NCBI RefSeq assembly: GCF_030269765.1 | Contig: NZ_BSTX01000002.1 | Coordinates: 1,273,379 to 1,337,378, forward strand | Length of the DNA stretch: 64,000 nucleotides | DNA from: Actinorhabdospora filicis | GTDB lineage: Bacteria; Actinomycetota; Actinomycetes; Mycobacteriales; Micromonosporaceae | Direction of reading: 5' to 3' | Shown: in pieces, positions 54,563 to 64,000 of the stretch | Layout: each line of letters starts with the position of its first letter | How positions within the stretch are numbered: position 1 is the first letter of the stretch | Translations under genes and position numbers: made by a program | The notes under the pieces: generated by a model | Database searches by the model: none | The model's input: the letters and a program-made list of their open reading frames with translations, nothing else | What the model was told of the DNA's origin: nothing

Positions 54563-55482
54563 CGCGAACCGGCCGCCCGGCGGTCCCGCCCGCTCGCGCC
54601 CCGGCACCTGCGGCGCGAGCGAGACACGGCAGGCGAGACGGCACGGCACGGCTTCTCGTACGGAAACAGCGCGACACCCGGGTCATACGGCCCGCGAGTC
54701 CGGGGACACCCGGGGTCGCGGGCCGGGTAGCCCGGCGGGCGGCGATTGGCGCGAACCCCAAAAGCCTCGCCGTCCCGGGCGGCACCGGAGCGCACCTCCG
54801 GATCCGGCACTTCACACGACGCATCGCGCCGGCGGGGCAGCGCCTTCGGCCGGTTCATACGGCCGACACCACCACGCGCGAGCCCGGACACCCGCCCCGG
54901 CAGCACCGAACGGCCACGAGACCCACCCGATCCCCGAAGTACGGCATCCCGGTCACCCACAACGCCACGCCGGGATACACCTCGGCCTCCGGCGCTCCGG
55001 GCAATGCGCACAGCGAAACCCGGCGCGGCGAGCGCACTTCTCCACCCGGCCGGCCCATCACCCCGGCTCACCCGCACACGACCGGCTCACCCGGCACGCG
55101 CGATCCCGGCTCTCCGGCGATGGCGAGGCTCATCGCCGGGTTCACCCGACGTGCACACGCGATCCAGAGGCACGACCGCCCACCGCGGCGACCGGCACGC
55201 GCCGGTCTCACCGGTGAGAGCGTGCATCGCCCCGGGAACCGGGTCCGCCGAAGCGAACACGGCCGTGCGCCATCCGCGTTCGCCGGTTCCACTCCCCCGC
55301 CACGTGGACACCGTCGCCGTGGCTGCGGCGGACCCGGAGGTGCTCACACGGATCGGCTCGGGTGATGGCCCGTCGGCCGAAGCGCAAACTGACGGACACC
55401 GGTGGCCCGGCCGTCCCCATTGGCCCGGGCCACCCGCGCCTCATCGGCACACCCGCCCCTACCGCGAACGGCGGCTCGCGCG
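54563..55482. other. 920-base gene-free stretch downstream of recA
   Basis: No frame here shows normal third-position GC bias or a family. The frames are short or Arg/Pro-rich and overlap one another on both strands. Frequent short words such as CACCCGGC and GGCTCACCC recur. A second stretch at 61502-62061 has the same texture. It could be a degraded insertion or a structural or regulatory region. Confidence 0.6.
54591..54621 (+). terminator. hairpin after recA
   Basis: CGCTCGCGCC and its exact complement surround an 11-base loop, 28 bases after the recA stop. Confidence 0.6.
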
Positions 55483-55833
55483 CTACCAGACCACCACTCC
55501 CCCACCGATTCCCCGCGCTCGCTCCACCGCCGCCTCGATGTGCGCCAGCCGGAGCCCCACGTCTTCCGCCCTCACGCCGCTCGCCTCGGCGATCAGGTCC
55601 AGCCAGCGGCGCAGCAGGGCGCACTCCGCGCCGAAGGCGTCCAGGTCCTCCGGCTCCACCCACAGGTCGGCGCCGTCGAGCCGCGGGAAGAACCGGGCGT
55701 CCAGCGCGCGGACCAGCGGTGACGCCCAGACCTTCCATCGCCAGACCTCGAAACCGGCCAGGTCGGAGGCGTCTTCCGGCACCTTCGTGATCCGCCGGTC
55801 CGGCACGGTGAACACGTCCACGCACAAGCTCAT
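55483..55833 (-). CDS. hypothetical 116-residue protein
   Basis: A compact protein, opening SLCVDVFTVPDRRITKVP, with WRWKVWASPLVRALDARFFP in the middle and AEDVGLRLAHIEAAVERA near the end. No domain is recognised. Its ATG overlaps the stop of the M20 amidohydrolase (ATGA) and codon use is normal, so it is a real gene co-translated with that enzyme. Confidence 0.7.
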   Translation of the reverse strand: MSLCVDVFTVPDRRITKVPEDASDLAGFEVWRWKVWASPLVRALDARFFPRLDGADLWVEPEDLDAFGAECALLRRWLDLIAEASGVRAEDVGLRLAHIEAAVERARGIGGGVVVW

Positions 55834-57017
55834 CCGGAGAGCCTCCCCAGCGCCAGCTCCGCCAGCAGGCGCGCGGCGTCCGGCAGGACCGCGTCGTCGA
55901 AGGCCGCGCGGGGCGAGTGGTTGCTCGGCGCGGTGTTCGGGTCGTCCTGGCGGCACGCGCCCAGGAACAGGTACGCGCCGGGCACGCGTTCCAGGACGCG
56001 CGAGAAGTCCTCCGAGCCGGTGAGGGGGTCGCGGAGCTCGCTGTAGCGGTCCTCGCCGAAGACCCGGCGGACCATCGCCGCCGAGTACTCGTACTCGGCG
56101 GTGTCGTTGATCGTCGCCGGGTACTCCGGTTCGAAGCGCACCTCGGCGCGCAGGCCGTGGGCGGCCGCGATCCCTTCGCACAGCCGGATCGCGCTGTCGC
56201 CGACCTGTTTGGCGATCTCGGTGGAGAAGGTCCGCACGGTCGCCTCGAAGGTCGCCTCGTCGGGGATGATGTTGCGGCGGGTCCCGGCGTGGAAGGTGCC
56301 GACGGTGATGACCACGGGCTCGAAGACGTCCACGCTGCGGGTGACCATCGTCTGGAGGGCGGTGACCATCTCGCAGGCGGCGGGGACGGGGTCGAGGGCG
56401 CTGTGGGGTCGTGAGCCGTGGCCTCCGGCGCCGAGGACGCGGACGTACAGCCCGGCCGAGGCGGCCATGAGCGGCCCGGGGCGGCAGGTGAAGACCCCGG
56501 CGGGCAGCATCCCGGACAGCACGTGCAGCCCGTAGGCGTGGTCGGCGGGACGCCCGGCGGCGGTGATGACGCCTTCCTCGATCATGTGCCCGGCTCCGTC
56601 GAAGCCTTCTTCACCCGGCTGGAACATGAAGACCACGTCACCGGCGAGGGACTCGCGGTGCGCGGCGAGCAGGCGGGCGGCGCCGACGAGCCCGGCGGTG
56701 TGCAGGTCGTGCCCGCAGGCGTGCATGACGCCGTCGTGCGCGGAGGTGAACTCCTCGCCGGACAGCTCGGTCACCGGCAGGGCGTCCATGTCGCCGCGCA
56801 GCAGGACGACGGGCCCGGGACGCCCGCCGCGCAGGACGGCGGTCACCGACGACAGCCCGCGCCCGGTGGTGATCTCCAGGCCGAGCCCGTCGAGGGCGCG
56901 CAGGACGGCCGCCTGCGTCAGCGGCAGGTCGAGCCCGATCTCGGGGATGCGGTGCAGTTCGCGGCGCAGTGCCACCAGGTCGTCACGGATGGCCTCGGCT
57001 TCGGCGCTCAGGTCCAT
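55830..57017 (-). CDS. M20 amidohydrolase (peptidase/aminoacylase family)
   Basis: A 395-residue zinc amidohydrolase. Signatures are LRGDMDALPV near residue 73, HACGHDLHTAGLVGA near 100 and FQPGEEGFDGAG near 130, which supply the Cys/His/Asp/Glu ligands of bacterial N-acyl-amino-acid or hippurate hydrolases. ATG 57015-57017. It overlaps the hypothetical gene by four bases. Confidence 0.92.
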   Translation of the reverse strand: MDLSAEAEAIRDDLVALRRELHRIPEIGLDLPLTQAAVLRALDGLGLEITTGRGLSSVTAVLRGGRPGPVVLLRGDMDALPVTELSGEEFTSAHDGVMHACGHDLHTAGLVGAARLLAAHRESLAGDVVFMFQPGEEGFDGAGHMIEEGVITAAGRPADHAYGLHVLSGMLPAGVFTCRPGPLMAASAGLYVRVLGAGGHGSRPHSALDPVPAACEMVTALQTMVTRSVDVFEPVVITVGTFHAGTRRNIIPDEATFEATVRTFSTEIAKQVGDSAIRLCEGIAAAHGLRAEVRFEPEYPATINDTAEYEYSAAMVRRVFGEDRYSELRDPLTGSEDFSRVLERVPGAYLFLGACRQDDPNTAPSNHSPRAAFDDAVLPDAARLLAELALGRLSG

Positions 57018-57115
57018 GTGGGTACTCCCTCCCGTTCGCGGTGTCGGGGAGCCTATCGGCGATCGGCGTCGCGGAGAAGGGGCCGCGTGTCGGACCCCCG
57101 GGGCATGATCGGGAC

Positions 57116-60100
57116 ATGACCGCCGACCCGCTCGCCGCCTTCAGCCCCGCCACGAGGCACTGGTTCGCCAGGGCCTTCACCGCCCCGACCGCCGCGCAGG
57201 CGGGGGCGTGGGAGGCGATCGCCCGCGGCGACAACGCGCTGGTGGTGGCGCCGACGGGTTCCGGCAAGACCCTCTCGGCGTTCCTGTGGGCCCTGGACCG
57301 GCTGGCGACCCGCCCGGTGCCCGAGGACGCCAAGGCGCGCTGCCGGGTCCTCTACGTCAGTCCCCTCAAGGCCCTCGCCTACGACGTGGAACGCAACCTG
57401 CGCCGCCCGCTGGACGGCATCCGCGCGATCGCCGACGCCGAGGGCCTGCCCGCTCCGCACGTCACCGTCGGCATGCGCACCGGCGACACCCCGGCGAGCG
57501 AGCGCCGCGCGTTCACGCGCACCCCGCCCGACATCCTGATCACCACGCCCGAGTCGCTGTTCCTGCTGCTGACCTCGGCCGCGCGTGAATCACTGCGGTC
57601 GGTGGAGACCGTCATCGTCGACGAGGTCCACGCGGTGTGCGGGACGAAGCGGGGCGCGCATCTGGCGCTGACGCTGGAGCGCCTCGACGCGCTGCTGGAG
57701 CGCCCGGCGCAGCGGGTGGGCCTGTCGGCCACGGTCCGGCCGATCGAGCGCGCCGCGGAGTTCCTGGGCGGCGCGGCGCCGGTGACGGTGGTGCGCCCGC
57801 CTTCGGCGAAGACGATCGAGGTGACCGTCGAGGTCCCGATCCCCGACCTCACCGACATCCCGCCGGATGAGGACGGCCGCAAGGGCACGGTGTGGCCGGC
57901 GGTCGAGCGGCGGCTGCTGGACCTGATCCGCGCCCATTCCGCGACCATCGTCTTCGTGAACGGCCGGGGCCTGGCCGAGCGCCTGTGCGGGCGCTTGAAC
58001 GAGCTCGCCGCCGAGATCCTCGCCCCGACGGCGATCCCGGGGCAGATGACGGCCCAGTCGCCGGTGGCGGCCGGTGTCGCGCCGACGGTCGCGCGCGCCC
58101 ACCACGGTTCGATGTCGCGTGAGGAGCGCCGGTACGTCGAGGAGGCGCTCAAGTCGGGGGCGCTCCCGGCGGTGGTGGCCACCTCTAGTCTCGAACTGGG
58201 CATCGACATGGGCGCCGTGGACCTGGTGGTGCAGATCGGCTCGCCCCCGTCGGTGGCCTCCGGTCTCCAGCGGGTCGGGCGCGCCGGGCACCAGGTCGGC
58301 GCGGTCTCCAAGGGCGTGGTCATGCCCACGCACCCGCACGATCTGCTGGTCAGCGCGGTCGTGGCCGAGCGCATGGGCGCCGGCGCGCTGGAGGAGATGA
58401 CCGGCCCGAAGCATCCGCTGGACGTGCTGGCGCAGCAGATCGTGGCGATGACGGCGATGGACCCGTGGCCGGTGGCGCGGCTGGCCGCGACCGTCCGGCG
58501 CGCCTCGATGTACCGGGAGCTGCCGGAACCGGCGCTGACGGCGGTCCTGGACATGCTCGCCGGGCGTTATCCGTCGACGGGTTTCGCCGATCTGCGTCCC
58601 CGGCTGGTGTGGGATCGCCGCACCGACGTCCTCACCGGCCGGGAGGGCGCGCAGCGGCTCGCGGTGACCTCCGGCGGCACGATCCCCGACCGGGGCCTGT
58701 ACCCGGTGTCGCTGGTGGACGGCGGGCGCGGCTCGCGCGTCGGCGAGCTCGACGAGGAGATGGTCTACGAGTCGCGGGCCGGTGACGTGTTCGTGCTGGG
58801 CGCTTCCACGTGGCGCATCGAGGAGATCACCCCGGACCGGGTGCTGGTGACGCCCGCGCCGGGTCAGCCCGCGCGGATGCCGTTCTGGAAGGGCGAGGAC
58901 CCGGGGCGCCCGGTGGAGCTGGGCCGCGCGATCGGCCGCCGTCTGCGTGAGGACGCCGGGGTGTGGCCGGAGCTGGACGCCTTCGCCACGGCGAACCTGT
59001 CCTCGTACCTGTCCTCGCAGCGGGAGGCGACCGGTTCGGTGCCCGACGACCGGACGGTGGTGGTGGAGCGGTTCCGCGACGAGCTGGGCGACTGGCGGCT
59101 GGCGGTCCACTCGGTGCTGGGCAAGCCGGTGAACGGCCCCTGGGCGCTGGCGATCGCGGCGCGGGCGGCGGAGCGGTACAAGGTGGACGCGCAGATCCTG
59201 CCGACCGATGACGGCGTGATGCTGCGGTTGCCGGACATGCCGGAGCCGCCGGGCGCCGATCTGGTGGTCTTCGATCCGGGTGAGATCTCGGCGATGGTGA
59301 CCGGTCAGCTGGCGAATTCGGCGTTGTTCTCGGCGCGGTTCCGCGAGTGCGCGGCCCGGTCGCTGCTGATGCCGCGCCGGGATCCGCGGCGGCGTCAGCC
59401 GTTGTGGCAGCAGCGGCAGCGGGCGGCGCAGCTGTTCGGGGTGGCGCGGGAGTTCGAGGACTTCCCGGTGACGGCGGAGGCGGCGCGGGAGTGCGTGGAG
59501 GACTTCTTCGACCTGCCCGCGCTGACGGGTCTGATGCGGGAGCTGGGGAATCGGACCACGCGGCTGGTGGAGGTGGAGACCAAGCGGCCCTCGCCGTTCG
59601 CGCGGTCCCTGCTGTTCGCCTATGTCGCGGGGAACCTGTACTCGGAGGACACGCCCATCGCCGAGCGCTGCGCGAACGCGCTGGCGGTGGACTCGTCGCT
59701 GCTGGCGGAGCTGCTGGGCGAGGTCGACCACACCGAGCTGCTGGATCCGGCGGTGGTGGCCGAGGCGGCGGGCTGGCTGCAGTGGACGGGCGCGGACCGG
59801 TTGCGCGACGCCGAGGACGTGGTGGAGCTGCTGCGGGTCGTCGGTGATCTGTCGGACGAGGAGCTGGCCGCGCGCGGCGCGGCGCCCGGCTGGGCGGAGG
59901 AGCTGTCCTGCGCGGGACGGGTGGCGCGCTGGGGCGGCCGCTGGATCCTGGCCGAGGACGCCGGGCGCTACGCGCAGGCGCTGGGGGCGTCCTTCGAGGG
60001 GCTCCCGGCGGCGTTCCTGGCGCCGGTGGCCGACGCGTGGGGCGATCTGGTCTCGCGGTACGCGCGCACGCACACACCGTTCACGGCCGCCGGGGCAGCC

Positions 60101-61501
60101 GAGCGGTTCGGCGTTCCGGTGGCGACGGTGGAACCGGTGCTGCGGCGGCTGAACGCGGCCGGTTCGGTCGAGCACGGCCGCTTCACCGCCGATGAGCCGC
60201 AGTGGTGCGACGTGGAGGTCCTGCGGCTGCTGAAGCGGCGCAGCCTGGCCGCGCTGCGCGCGGAGATCGCGCCGGTCCCCGCGACGGCCTACGCGCGGTT
60301 CCTACCGGCGTGGCAGGGCGTCGGTGAGGAAGCGGTGGGCGTGGACGCGGTCGCGGCGGCGGTGGAGCAGCTGCAGGGCCAGCCGGTCCCGGCCTCGGCG
60401 CTGGAGCGGCTCGTCCTGCCCGCCCGCGTCGGCGACTACACGCCGGTCTACCTGGACGAGCTGACCTCCTCGGGTGAGCTGCTGTGGGCGGGCGCGGGCG
60501 CGCTGACCGGCAATGACGGCTGGATCACCCTCGCCTACGCCGACACCGCCGAGCTGCTGCTGCCCGAACCGAACCCGGAGGCGCTGTCCACCGAGCTGCA
60601 CGAGGCGGTGCTGGAGGCGCTGGGGCAGGCGCGGTTCTTCCGGGACCTGGCCGAGACCGTCGACGCCGAGGACGACGACACCCTGGTGGCGGTCCTGTGG
60701 GACCTGGTGTGGTCGGGCTGGATCACCAACGACTCGCTGGCGCCGCTGCGGACGCTGCTGTCGGGCGCGGGCGCGCACAAGTCGCGGCCCGCCCCCCCGC
60801 GCTCGCGGCGGGCGCGTCCGGCGCGGTTCCGGCTGGGCACGTCCGCGCGCACGTCACCGCCGACCGCGGCCGGCCGCTGGCAGCGGCTCCCCGCGCCGGA
60901 CACCGATCCCACCCGGCGCCTGCACGCCCGCGCGGCCACCGCGCTGGACCGGCACGGGGTCCTGGTGAAGGACACCACGGTCGGGCTGTACCCGGTGCTG
61001 TCGGCGATGGAGGACCGGGGCGCGGTCCGGCGCGGCTACTTCGTGGCCGGCCTCGGCGCGGCCCAGTTCGCCGAACCGGGCGCGGTGGACCGCCTGCGCT
61101 CCTGCGCCGGACCGGGCACCGGCGACGTGGTCGTCCTGGCGGCGACCGACCCGGCCAACCCCTTCGGCGCGGGCCTGGGCTGGCCCGATCCGCACGAGAC
61201 CGTCGCCGACGGCACCGGCGGCCACCGGCCCGGCCGCCGCGCGGGAGCCCTGGTGGTCCTCGTGGACGGCGAGGCGGCCCTCTACGTCGAGCGCGGCGGG
61301 CGCACGATGCTGTCCTTCACCCGTGAGGAGCGGACCCTGGACGCCGCCGCGCGCGGCCTGGTCGAGACCGTCCGCCGCGCCGGGCTGGGGGCCCTGGCCG
61401 TCGAACGCGGCGACGGTGTGCCGGTGACCGGTACCCCACTGGGCGCGGCCCTGGCGGCGGCCGGATTCCGCGAGACCCACCGGGGACTGCGGCTGGGGTA
61501 G
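57116..61501 (+). CDS. lhr: Lhr-family large ATP-dependent helicase
   Basis: A 1461-residue SF2 helicase of the actinobacterial Lhr type. Walker A APTGSGKT is at 45-52, DEVH at 169-172, and motif VI QRVGRAGH near 385. Winged helix, a helical section and the large C-terminal Lhr core with a beta-barrel follow. It is a DNA-repair or RNA-DNA unwinding enzyme. ATG 57116 is chosen as the match to the family N terminus; the frame extends upstream without support. Confidence 0.95.
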   Translation: MTADPLAAFSPATRHWFARAFTAPTAAQAGAWEAIARGDNALVVAPTGSGKTLSAFLWALDRLATRPVPEDAKARCRVLYVSPLKALAYDVERNLRRPLDGIRAIADAEGLPAPHVTVGMRTGDTPASERRAFTRTPPDILITTPESLFLLLTSAARESLRSVETVIVDEVHAVCGTKRGAHLALTLERLDALLERPAQRVGLSATVRPIERAAEFLGGAAPVTVVRPPSAKTIEVTVEVPIPDLTDIPPDEDGRKGTVWPAVERRLLDLIRAHSATIVFVNGRGLAERLCGRLNELAAEILAPTAIPGQMTAQSPVAAGVAPTVARAHHGSMSREERRYVEEALKSGALPAVVATSSLELGIDMGAVDLVVQIGSPPSVASGLQRVGRAGHQVGAVSKGVVMPTHPHDLLVSAVVAERMGAGALEEMTGPKHPLDVLAQQIVAMTAMDPWPVARLAATVRRASMYRELPEPALTAVLDMLAGRYPSTGFADLRPRLVWDRRTDVLTGREGAQRLAVTSGGTIPDRGLYPVSLVDGGRGSRVGELDEEMVYESRAGDVFVLGASTWRIEEITPDRVLVTPAPGQPARMPFWKGEDPGRPVELGRAIGRRLREDAGVWPELDAFATANLSSYLSSQREATGSVPDDRTVVVERFRDELGDWRLAVHSVLGKPVNGPWALAIAARAAERYKVDAQILPTDDGVMLRLPDMPEPPGADLVVFDPGEISAMVTGQLANSALFSARFRECAARSLLMPRRDPRRRQPLWQQRQRAAQLFGVAREFEDFPVTAEAARECVEDFFDLPALTGLMRELGNRTTRLVEVETKRPSPFARSLLFAYVAGNLYSEDTPIAERCANALAVDSSLLAELLGEVDHTELLDPAVVAEAAGWLQWTGADRLRDAEDVVELLRVVGDLSDEELAARGAAPGWAEELSCAGRVARWGGRWILAEDAGRYAQALGASFEGLPAAFLAPVADAWGDLVSRYARTHTPFTAAGAAERFGVPVATVEPVLRRLNAAGSVEHGRFTADEPQWCDVEVLRLLKRRSLAALRAEIAPVPATAYARFLPAWQGVGEEAVGVDAVAAAVEQLQGQPVPASALERLVLPARVGDYTPVYLDELTSSGELLWAGAGALTGNDGWITLAYADTAELLLPEPNPEALSTELHEAVLEALGQARFFRDLAETVDAEDDDTLVAVLWDLVWSGWITNDSLAPLRTLLSGAGAHKSRPAPPRSRRARPARFRLGTSARTSPPTAAGRWQRLPAPDTDPTRRLHARAATALDRHGVLVKDTTVGLYPVLSAMEDRGAVRRGYFVAGLGAAQFAEPGAVDRLRSCAGPGTGDVVVLAATDPANPFGAGLGWPDPHETVADGTGGHRPGRRAGALVVLVDGEAALYVERGGRTMLSFTREERTLDAAARGLVETVRRAGLGALAVERGDGVPVTGTPLGAALAAAGFRETHRGLRLG

Positions 61502-62061
61502 CGGCGGAGAAGGAGTGGCGGTGGAGCCGGGGCAACTCCCACAACGAAGGCTCTCCGCCGGCCGGTACGGCGCTGCGGCCGGGAACCACGCGCCGTACGG
61601 GCGCCGGAGCCGCAGAGGTGACCCGAACACCCGGCCGCCCACGACACCGAAGGCTCATCGGCGCACCGTGCGCCCCTGATCGCACCCGCAGCCGCGGCCG
61701 GGATCGGCCCAGGCCCGCGCGCGGCGGGGCGTCGCGGCGGAACCCGGCGACGGCCTGCCGCACCGACCGGTCGCGTGGGCCAGAGGGCCGCCACCAGCGC
61801 GGCCACCCCCTTCCATCGCCGGGCGGGAGAAGGCGGCCCGGTTCCACGAGGCCCACCCGAGGCGGGCGAGGTCGGCGTCACCCACCGGCCGCCGGTGTCC
61901 GCCCTGCCGACGGGTCAGGATGCCCCGGACTCGGCCGGGGCGATCCCGCCCCGGGTACCGCGAGCTCCATCGGATCCACCGCCGCCGTGAGCCGAGTGCG
62001 AAGTCACGACCGGGGTGACGGGCCGGGCGGGCGGCCCATGAAAGCGCGGCCCGCGCGCCCC
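61502..62061. other. 560-base gene-free stretch downstream of lhr
   Basis: No convincing gene on either strand. Overlapping short Arg/Pro/Gly-rich frames run in all phases. Texture matches the stretch after recA. Confidence 0.6.
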
Positions 62062-62478
62062 TCAGCCCGTCCCGAGCCCCGTCGCCCACCTGCCGTCCGC
62101 CTTGGCGCGCTCCACCTCCGCCAGGCCCGGCTCACGCATCCGCCCGGCGGCGGTCAGCTCGCCCACGATGCCGATGTTGCGGCGCGACCAGGGGCTCTTC
62201 GCGCGGCGTGGGCCGTAGCGCTGGAGGAAGTACTCGCCGTCGAGGGGGTGGCGGACCGAGTCGATCCAGCCGAAGCAGAGCGCGCCGCGCAGGCCGTCCT
62301 GGGCATCGATGGTGCGCTCGGCCTTCGCCGACTTCTTGGCGATCTTGAGCCAGACCTCGGTACGGTCGGCGTGGTGCCGGGCGAGCCAGTCCTCCCATGC
62401 GCGCCGGGTGGCGGCGAGCACGACCGGCGCGCCGCGGTGTTCGCCCACTTCGATGCCGTCCACGTCGATGTCAGTCAC
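62062..62478 (-). CDS. YdeI-family (bacteriocin-protection) protein
   Basis: A 138-residue protein of the YdeI/OmdA family: WEDWLARHHADRTEVWLKI, LCFGWIDSVRHPLDGEYFLQR and SPWSRRNI are all characteristic. It is shorter than typical 190-residue members, ending after the first domain. Starts in an eight-base overlap with the VOC gene, which precedes it. Confidence 0.85.
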   Translation of the reverse strand: MTDIDVDGIEVGEHRGAPVVLAATRRAWEDWLARHHADRTEVWLKIAKKSAKAERTIDAQDGLRGALCFGWIDSVRHPLDGEYFLQRYGPRRAKSPWSRRNIGIVGELTAAGRMREPGLAEVERAKADGRWATGLGTG

Positions 62479-62908
62479 GGAGCATCTCCAGGTAGTGCGC
62501 GTTGTACATGACGCCGAGGATGTTGCCGAAGGGGTCGACCACGGCGGCGGTCACGAAGCCCTCGCCGCGTTCGGTGGGCGGCTGGTAGGTGGTGGCACCG
62601 TTGGCGAGGAGCCGCTCGTAGGTGCCGGTCAGGTCGTCCACGTGCCAGTACATGATCGCCCCGCCGGGTCCGTTCGCGCCGGTCGGCGGCGCGAATCGGC
62701 TGTCGGCGATGCCCAGTTCGGCGCGGCGGTCGCCGAGGCGGAACTCGGCGTAGACGGGACGCCCGTCGGGCCCGGAGCGGTCGAAGTAGGCCTCGGTGCC
62801 CAGGATCGCGGCGTACCAGTCGCGGGCGGCGGCGACGTCCTCGGCCCAGTAGGTGATGGTGGCGAAGCCGCGCAGGGCGACCGGGGCGAGCTGTTCTGTG
62901 TGCGTCAT
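62471..62908 (-). CDS. VOC-superfamily protein
   Basis: A 145-residue VOC-fold protein: ITYWAEDVAAARDWY at the start, IMYWHVDDLTGTYERLL in the middle, and VVDPFGNILGVMYN at the end. Metal ligands include His of the second module. ATG 62906-62908. Overlaps the YdeI gene by eight bases. Function unknown. Confidence 0.85.
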   Translation of the reverse strand: MTHTEQLAPVALRGFATITYWAEDVAAARDWYAAILGTEAYFDRSGPDGRPVYAEFRLGDRRAELGIADSRFAPPTGANGPGGAIMYWHVDDLTGTYERLLANGATTYQPPTERGEGFVTAAVVDPFGNILGVMYNAHYLEMLRD

Positions 62909-63154
62909 GAAGACGACACTAGGCAGCCTTGCGGACAACTTGCGTCCGCAAGGAAAACCTCTCTTCGTAACCGCGGCCCCACGGTCGGCTTCCCAAACGC
63001 TGAAAGTGTCCTCACGGCCACCATTCGCTCATTCCCAAAGCCCCTTTCTTGTTCATTTAGCCGAGCACGCCGGAATTGACCACCCGACTAAGTGGAGGAT
63101 TCATTCTCCGTTAGCTCGACGTTATGGCACCCGACCCGAGAGAGATTGTCCACT

Positions 63155-63298
63155 ATGGACCCAATGCCCGGAAGTACCGCCCTCACATGCCGTTTCGCCT
63201 GCACTGATCATCCTGTGCTGATCCCAAATGCCAGCTATATACTCGACCCCGGAGGGGGATTGACAAACATGGCGGGGCGAGATGTCACCGATTCATGA
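63155..63298 (+). CDS. possible 47-residue peptide overlapping the LuxR-like start
   Basis: A short frame, MDPMPGSTALTC, with two Cys (12 and 16), CRFACTDHPV and a GGGL tail. A GAGAGAGA ribosome-like site lies nine bases upstream. A longer GTG start at 63092 is possible. Third-position GC is about 60 percent, far below neighbours. It overlaps the next gene by 17 bases. The AT-richer 62909-63154 gap before it has no other gene. Confidence 0.3.
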   Translation: MDPMPGSTALTCRFACTDHPVLIPNASYILDPGGGLTNMAGRDVTDS

Positions 63299-64000
63299 AC
63301 ATGAGCGCGAATACCGGTCCGGCCTCGGGCAGAAGACCGCCGAAACCGGCACCGACCGACTTGAAGAGACCCTTATACGCGCCCACGGGTTCCTCGAAGA
63401 GGCCCTGCGGGTCAGCAGGCGCGCCCGGCGTCGTCCCGACACCCGCGTCGAGCAGTGCCCCCGCGACTGGTGGGACGCCGCGGCGTCCCTCACCGCCGAG
63501 ACCGAGGGCGAGTACGTCCTGGCCGTCTCCGGCGCGACCGCGCACACCTCCGCGCGCCTCACCGCGCACCTGCGCGCGGTCGGCGAGCTGGCCGCGCGCG
63601 GCGTCCGGGTCCGGCACCTCGTCTCGGCCCGGGCGCTGTCCCAGGACGCGCTGCGCCGCCACGCCGAGGCGGCCGCGGCCCTGGGCGCCGAGGTCCGGGT
63701 GGGGCGGCGGGGCGTCCACGACGCCGTCATCGCCGACCGGCGCGCGGCGGTGGTGTGGGGCAGTACCGCCCGCTCCGGCGAGCAGTGCCTGGTCATCCGG
63801 GGGACGGTGATCCTGGAGGGGCTGCGCCGCTCGCTGAACGCGGTGTGGGACACCGCCACGTGCCTGCCGACCTACCAGCGCTGGTACGGGGAGGACGCCG
63901 ACGCGCTCGCGGTGACCATCGTCGGGATGCTGTCGGCGGGGCACAAGGACGATACCGCGGCCAGGCGGCTGGGCATGTCGGTGCGGACCTACCGGCGGCA
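63282..64000 (+). CDS. LuxR-type helix-turn-helix regulator (partial)
   Basis: The first 239 residues of a regulator cut by the window edge. The middle (about 70-180, YVLAVSGATAHTSARL, VRHLVSARAL, VVWGSTARSG) resembles a TrmB/PLD-like effector domain. The end, MLSAGHKDDTAARRLGMSVRTYRR, is the start of a LuxR-type helix-turn-helix. ATG 63282 is the first start in frame after TGA at 63261-63263. The first 15 codons have low GC3. Confidence 0.75.
   Translation, partial: MSPIHEHEREYRSGLGQKTAETGTDRLEETLIRAHGFLEEALRVSRRARRRPDTRVEQCPRDWWDAAASLTAETEGEYVLAVSGATAHTSARLTAHLRAVGELAARGVRVRHLVSARALSQDALRRHAEAAAALGAEVRVGRRGVHDAVIADRRAAVVWGSTARSGEQCLVIRGTVILEGLRRSLNAVWDTATCLPTYQRWYGEDADALAVTIVGMLSAGHKDDTAARRLGMSVRTYRR

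Noticed and set aside
63260..63265. TTGACA as a -35 element for the LuxR-type gene
   Set aside because: A matched -10 would lie beyond the only usable start codon in frame.

Overview
The window is chromosomal DNA from a high-GC actinomycete. Codon third positions are almost all G or C, starts are often GTG, and genes are packed into short operons with ATGA/GTGA overlaps. Actinobacterial hallmarks are present: a lexA / nrdR-nrdJ locus, dapF-miaA-miaB-recX-recA synteny, a GlnX-GlnH-PknG module, a mycothiol-dependent-enzyme-like fold, DUF3046 beside recA, and MocR and CYTH-CHAD proteins. This gene set fits the Streptosporangiales/Streptomycetales part of the phylum; the genus cannot be read from the sequence alone. 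No rRNA, tRNA, CRISPR array, insertion sequence or prophage was seen.

Left part (1-16.7 kb) is accessory metabolism and small regulator-transporter units. It holds a flavin monooxygenase with a hydrolase that lacks its nucleophile, a NUDIX hydrolase, a P-loop NTPase next to an archaeal-type ornithine cyclodeaminase, a GNAT/LysR/MFS group, a four-gene operon (NAD(P)-binding protein, RibD-like reductase, RibD-like deaminase, sulfurtransferase), a MarR-MFS operon with twin operators, and a MurA-like enzyme fused to an XRE helix-turn-helix.

The centre (16.9-26.2 kb) is the most interesting region. It is a seven-gene, mostly translationally coupled operon: GlnX-like membrane sensor, GlnH-like lipoprotein, a helical protein of unknown role, PknG kinase, PP2C phosphatase, von Willebrand A protein and FHA protein. 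The last group of products repeatedly carries zinc ribbons. Together they look like a complete amino-acid-sensing Ser/Thr phosphorylation pathway with sensor, writer, eraser, metal-binding adaptor and reader.

Right of it (26.2-44.2 kb) lies housekeeping DNA: nrdJ-nrdR (B12-dependent ribonucleotide reductase and its repressor), lexA with its SOS box, a membrane-anchored propeller-like protein, hflX, a malic enzyme, dapF-miaA, a DUF349 protein with a tyrosine phosphatase, a tandem pair of Cys-containing membrane-anchored proteins with a possible microprotein, and miaB.

The last part (44.2-64 kb) carries a maleylpyruvate-isomerase-fold protein, DUF4253, CYTH-CHAD, an AlkZ-like winged-helix protein with recX, and a divergent PNPOx/MocR unit. 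That unit separates recX from recA, which has a near-perfect LexA box. An M20 amidohydrolase, the giant Lhr helicase, two long gene-free stretches, a YdeI/VOC pair, and a truncated LuxR-type regulator preceded by a low-GC3 small ORF complete the window.
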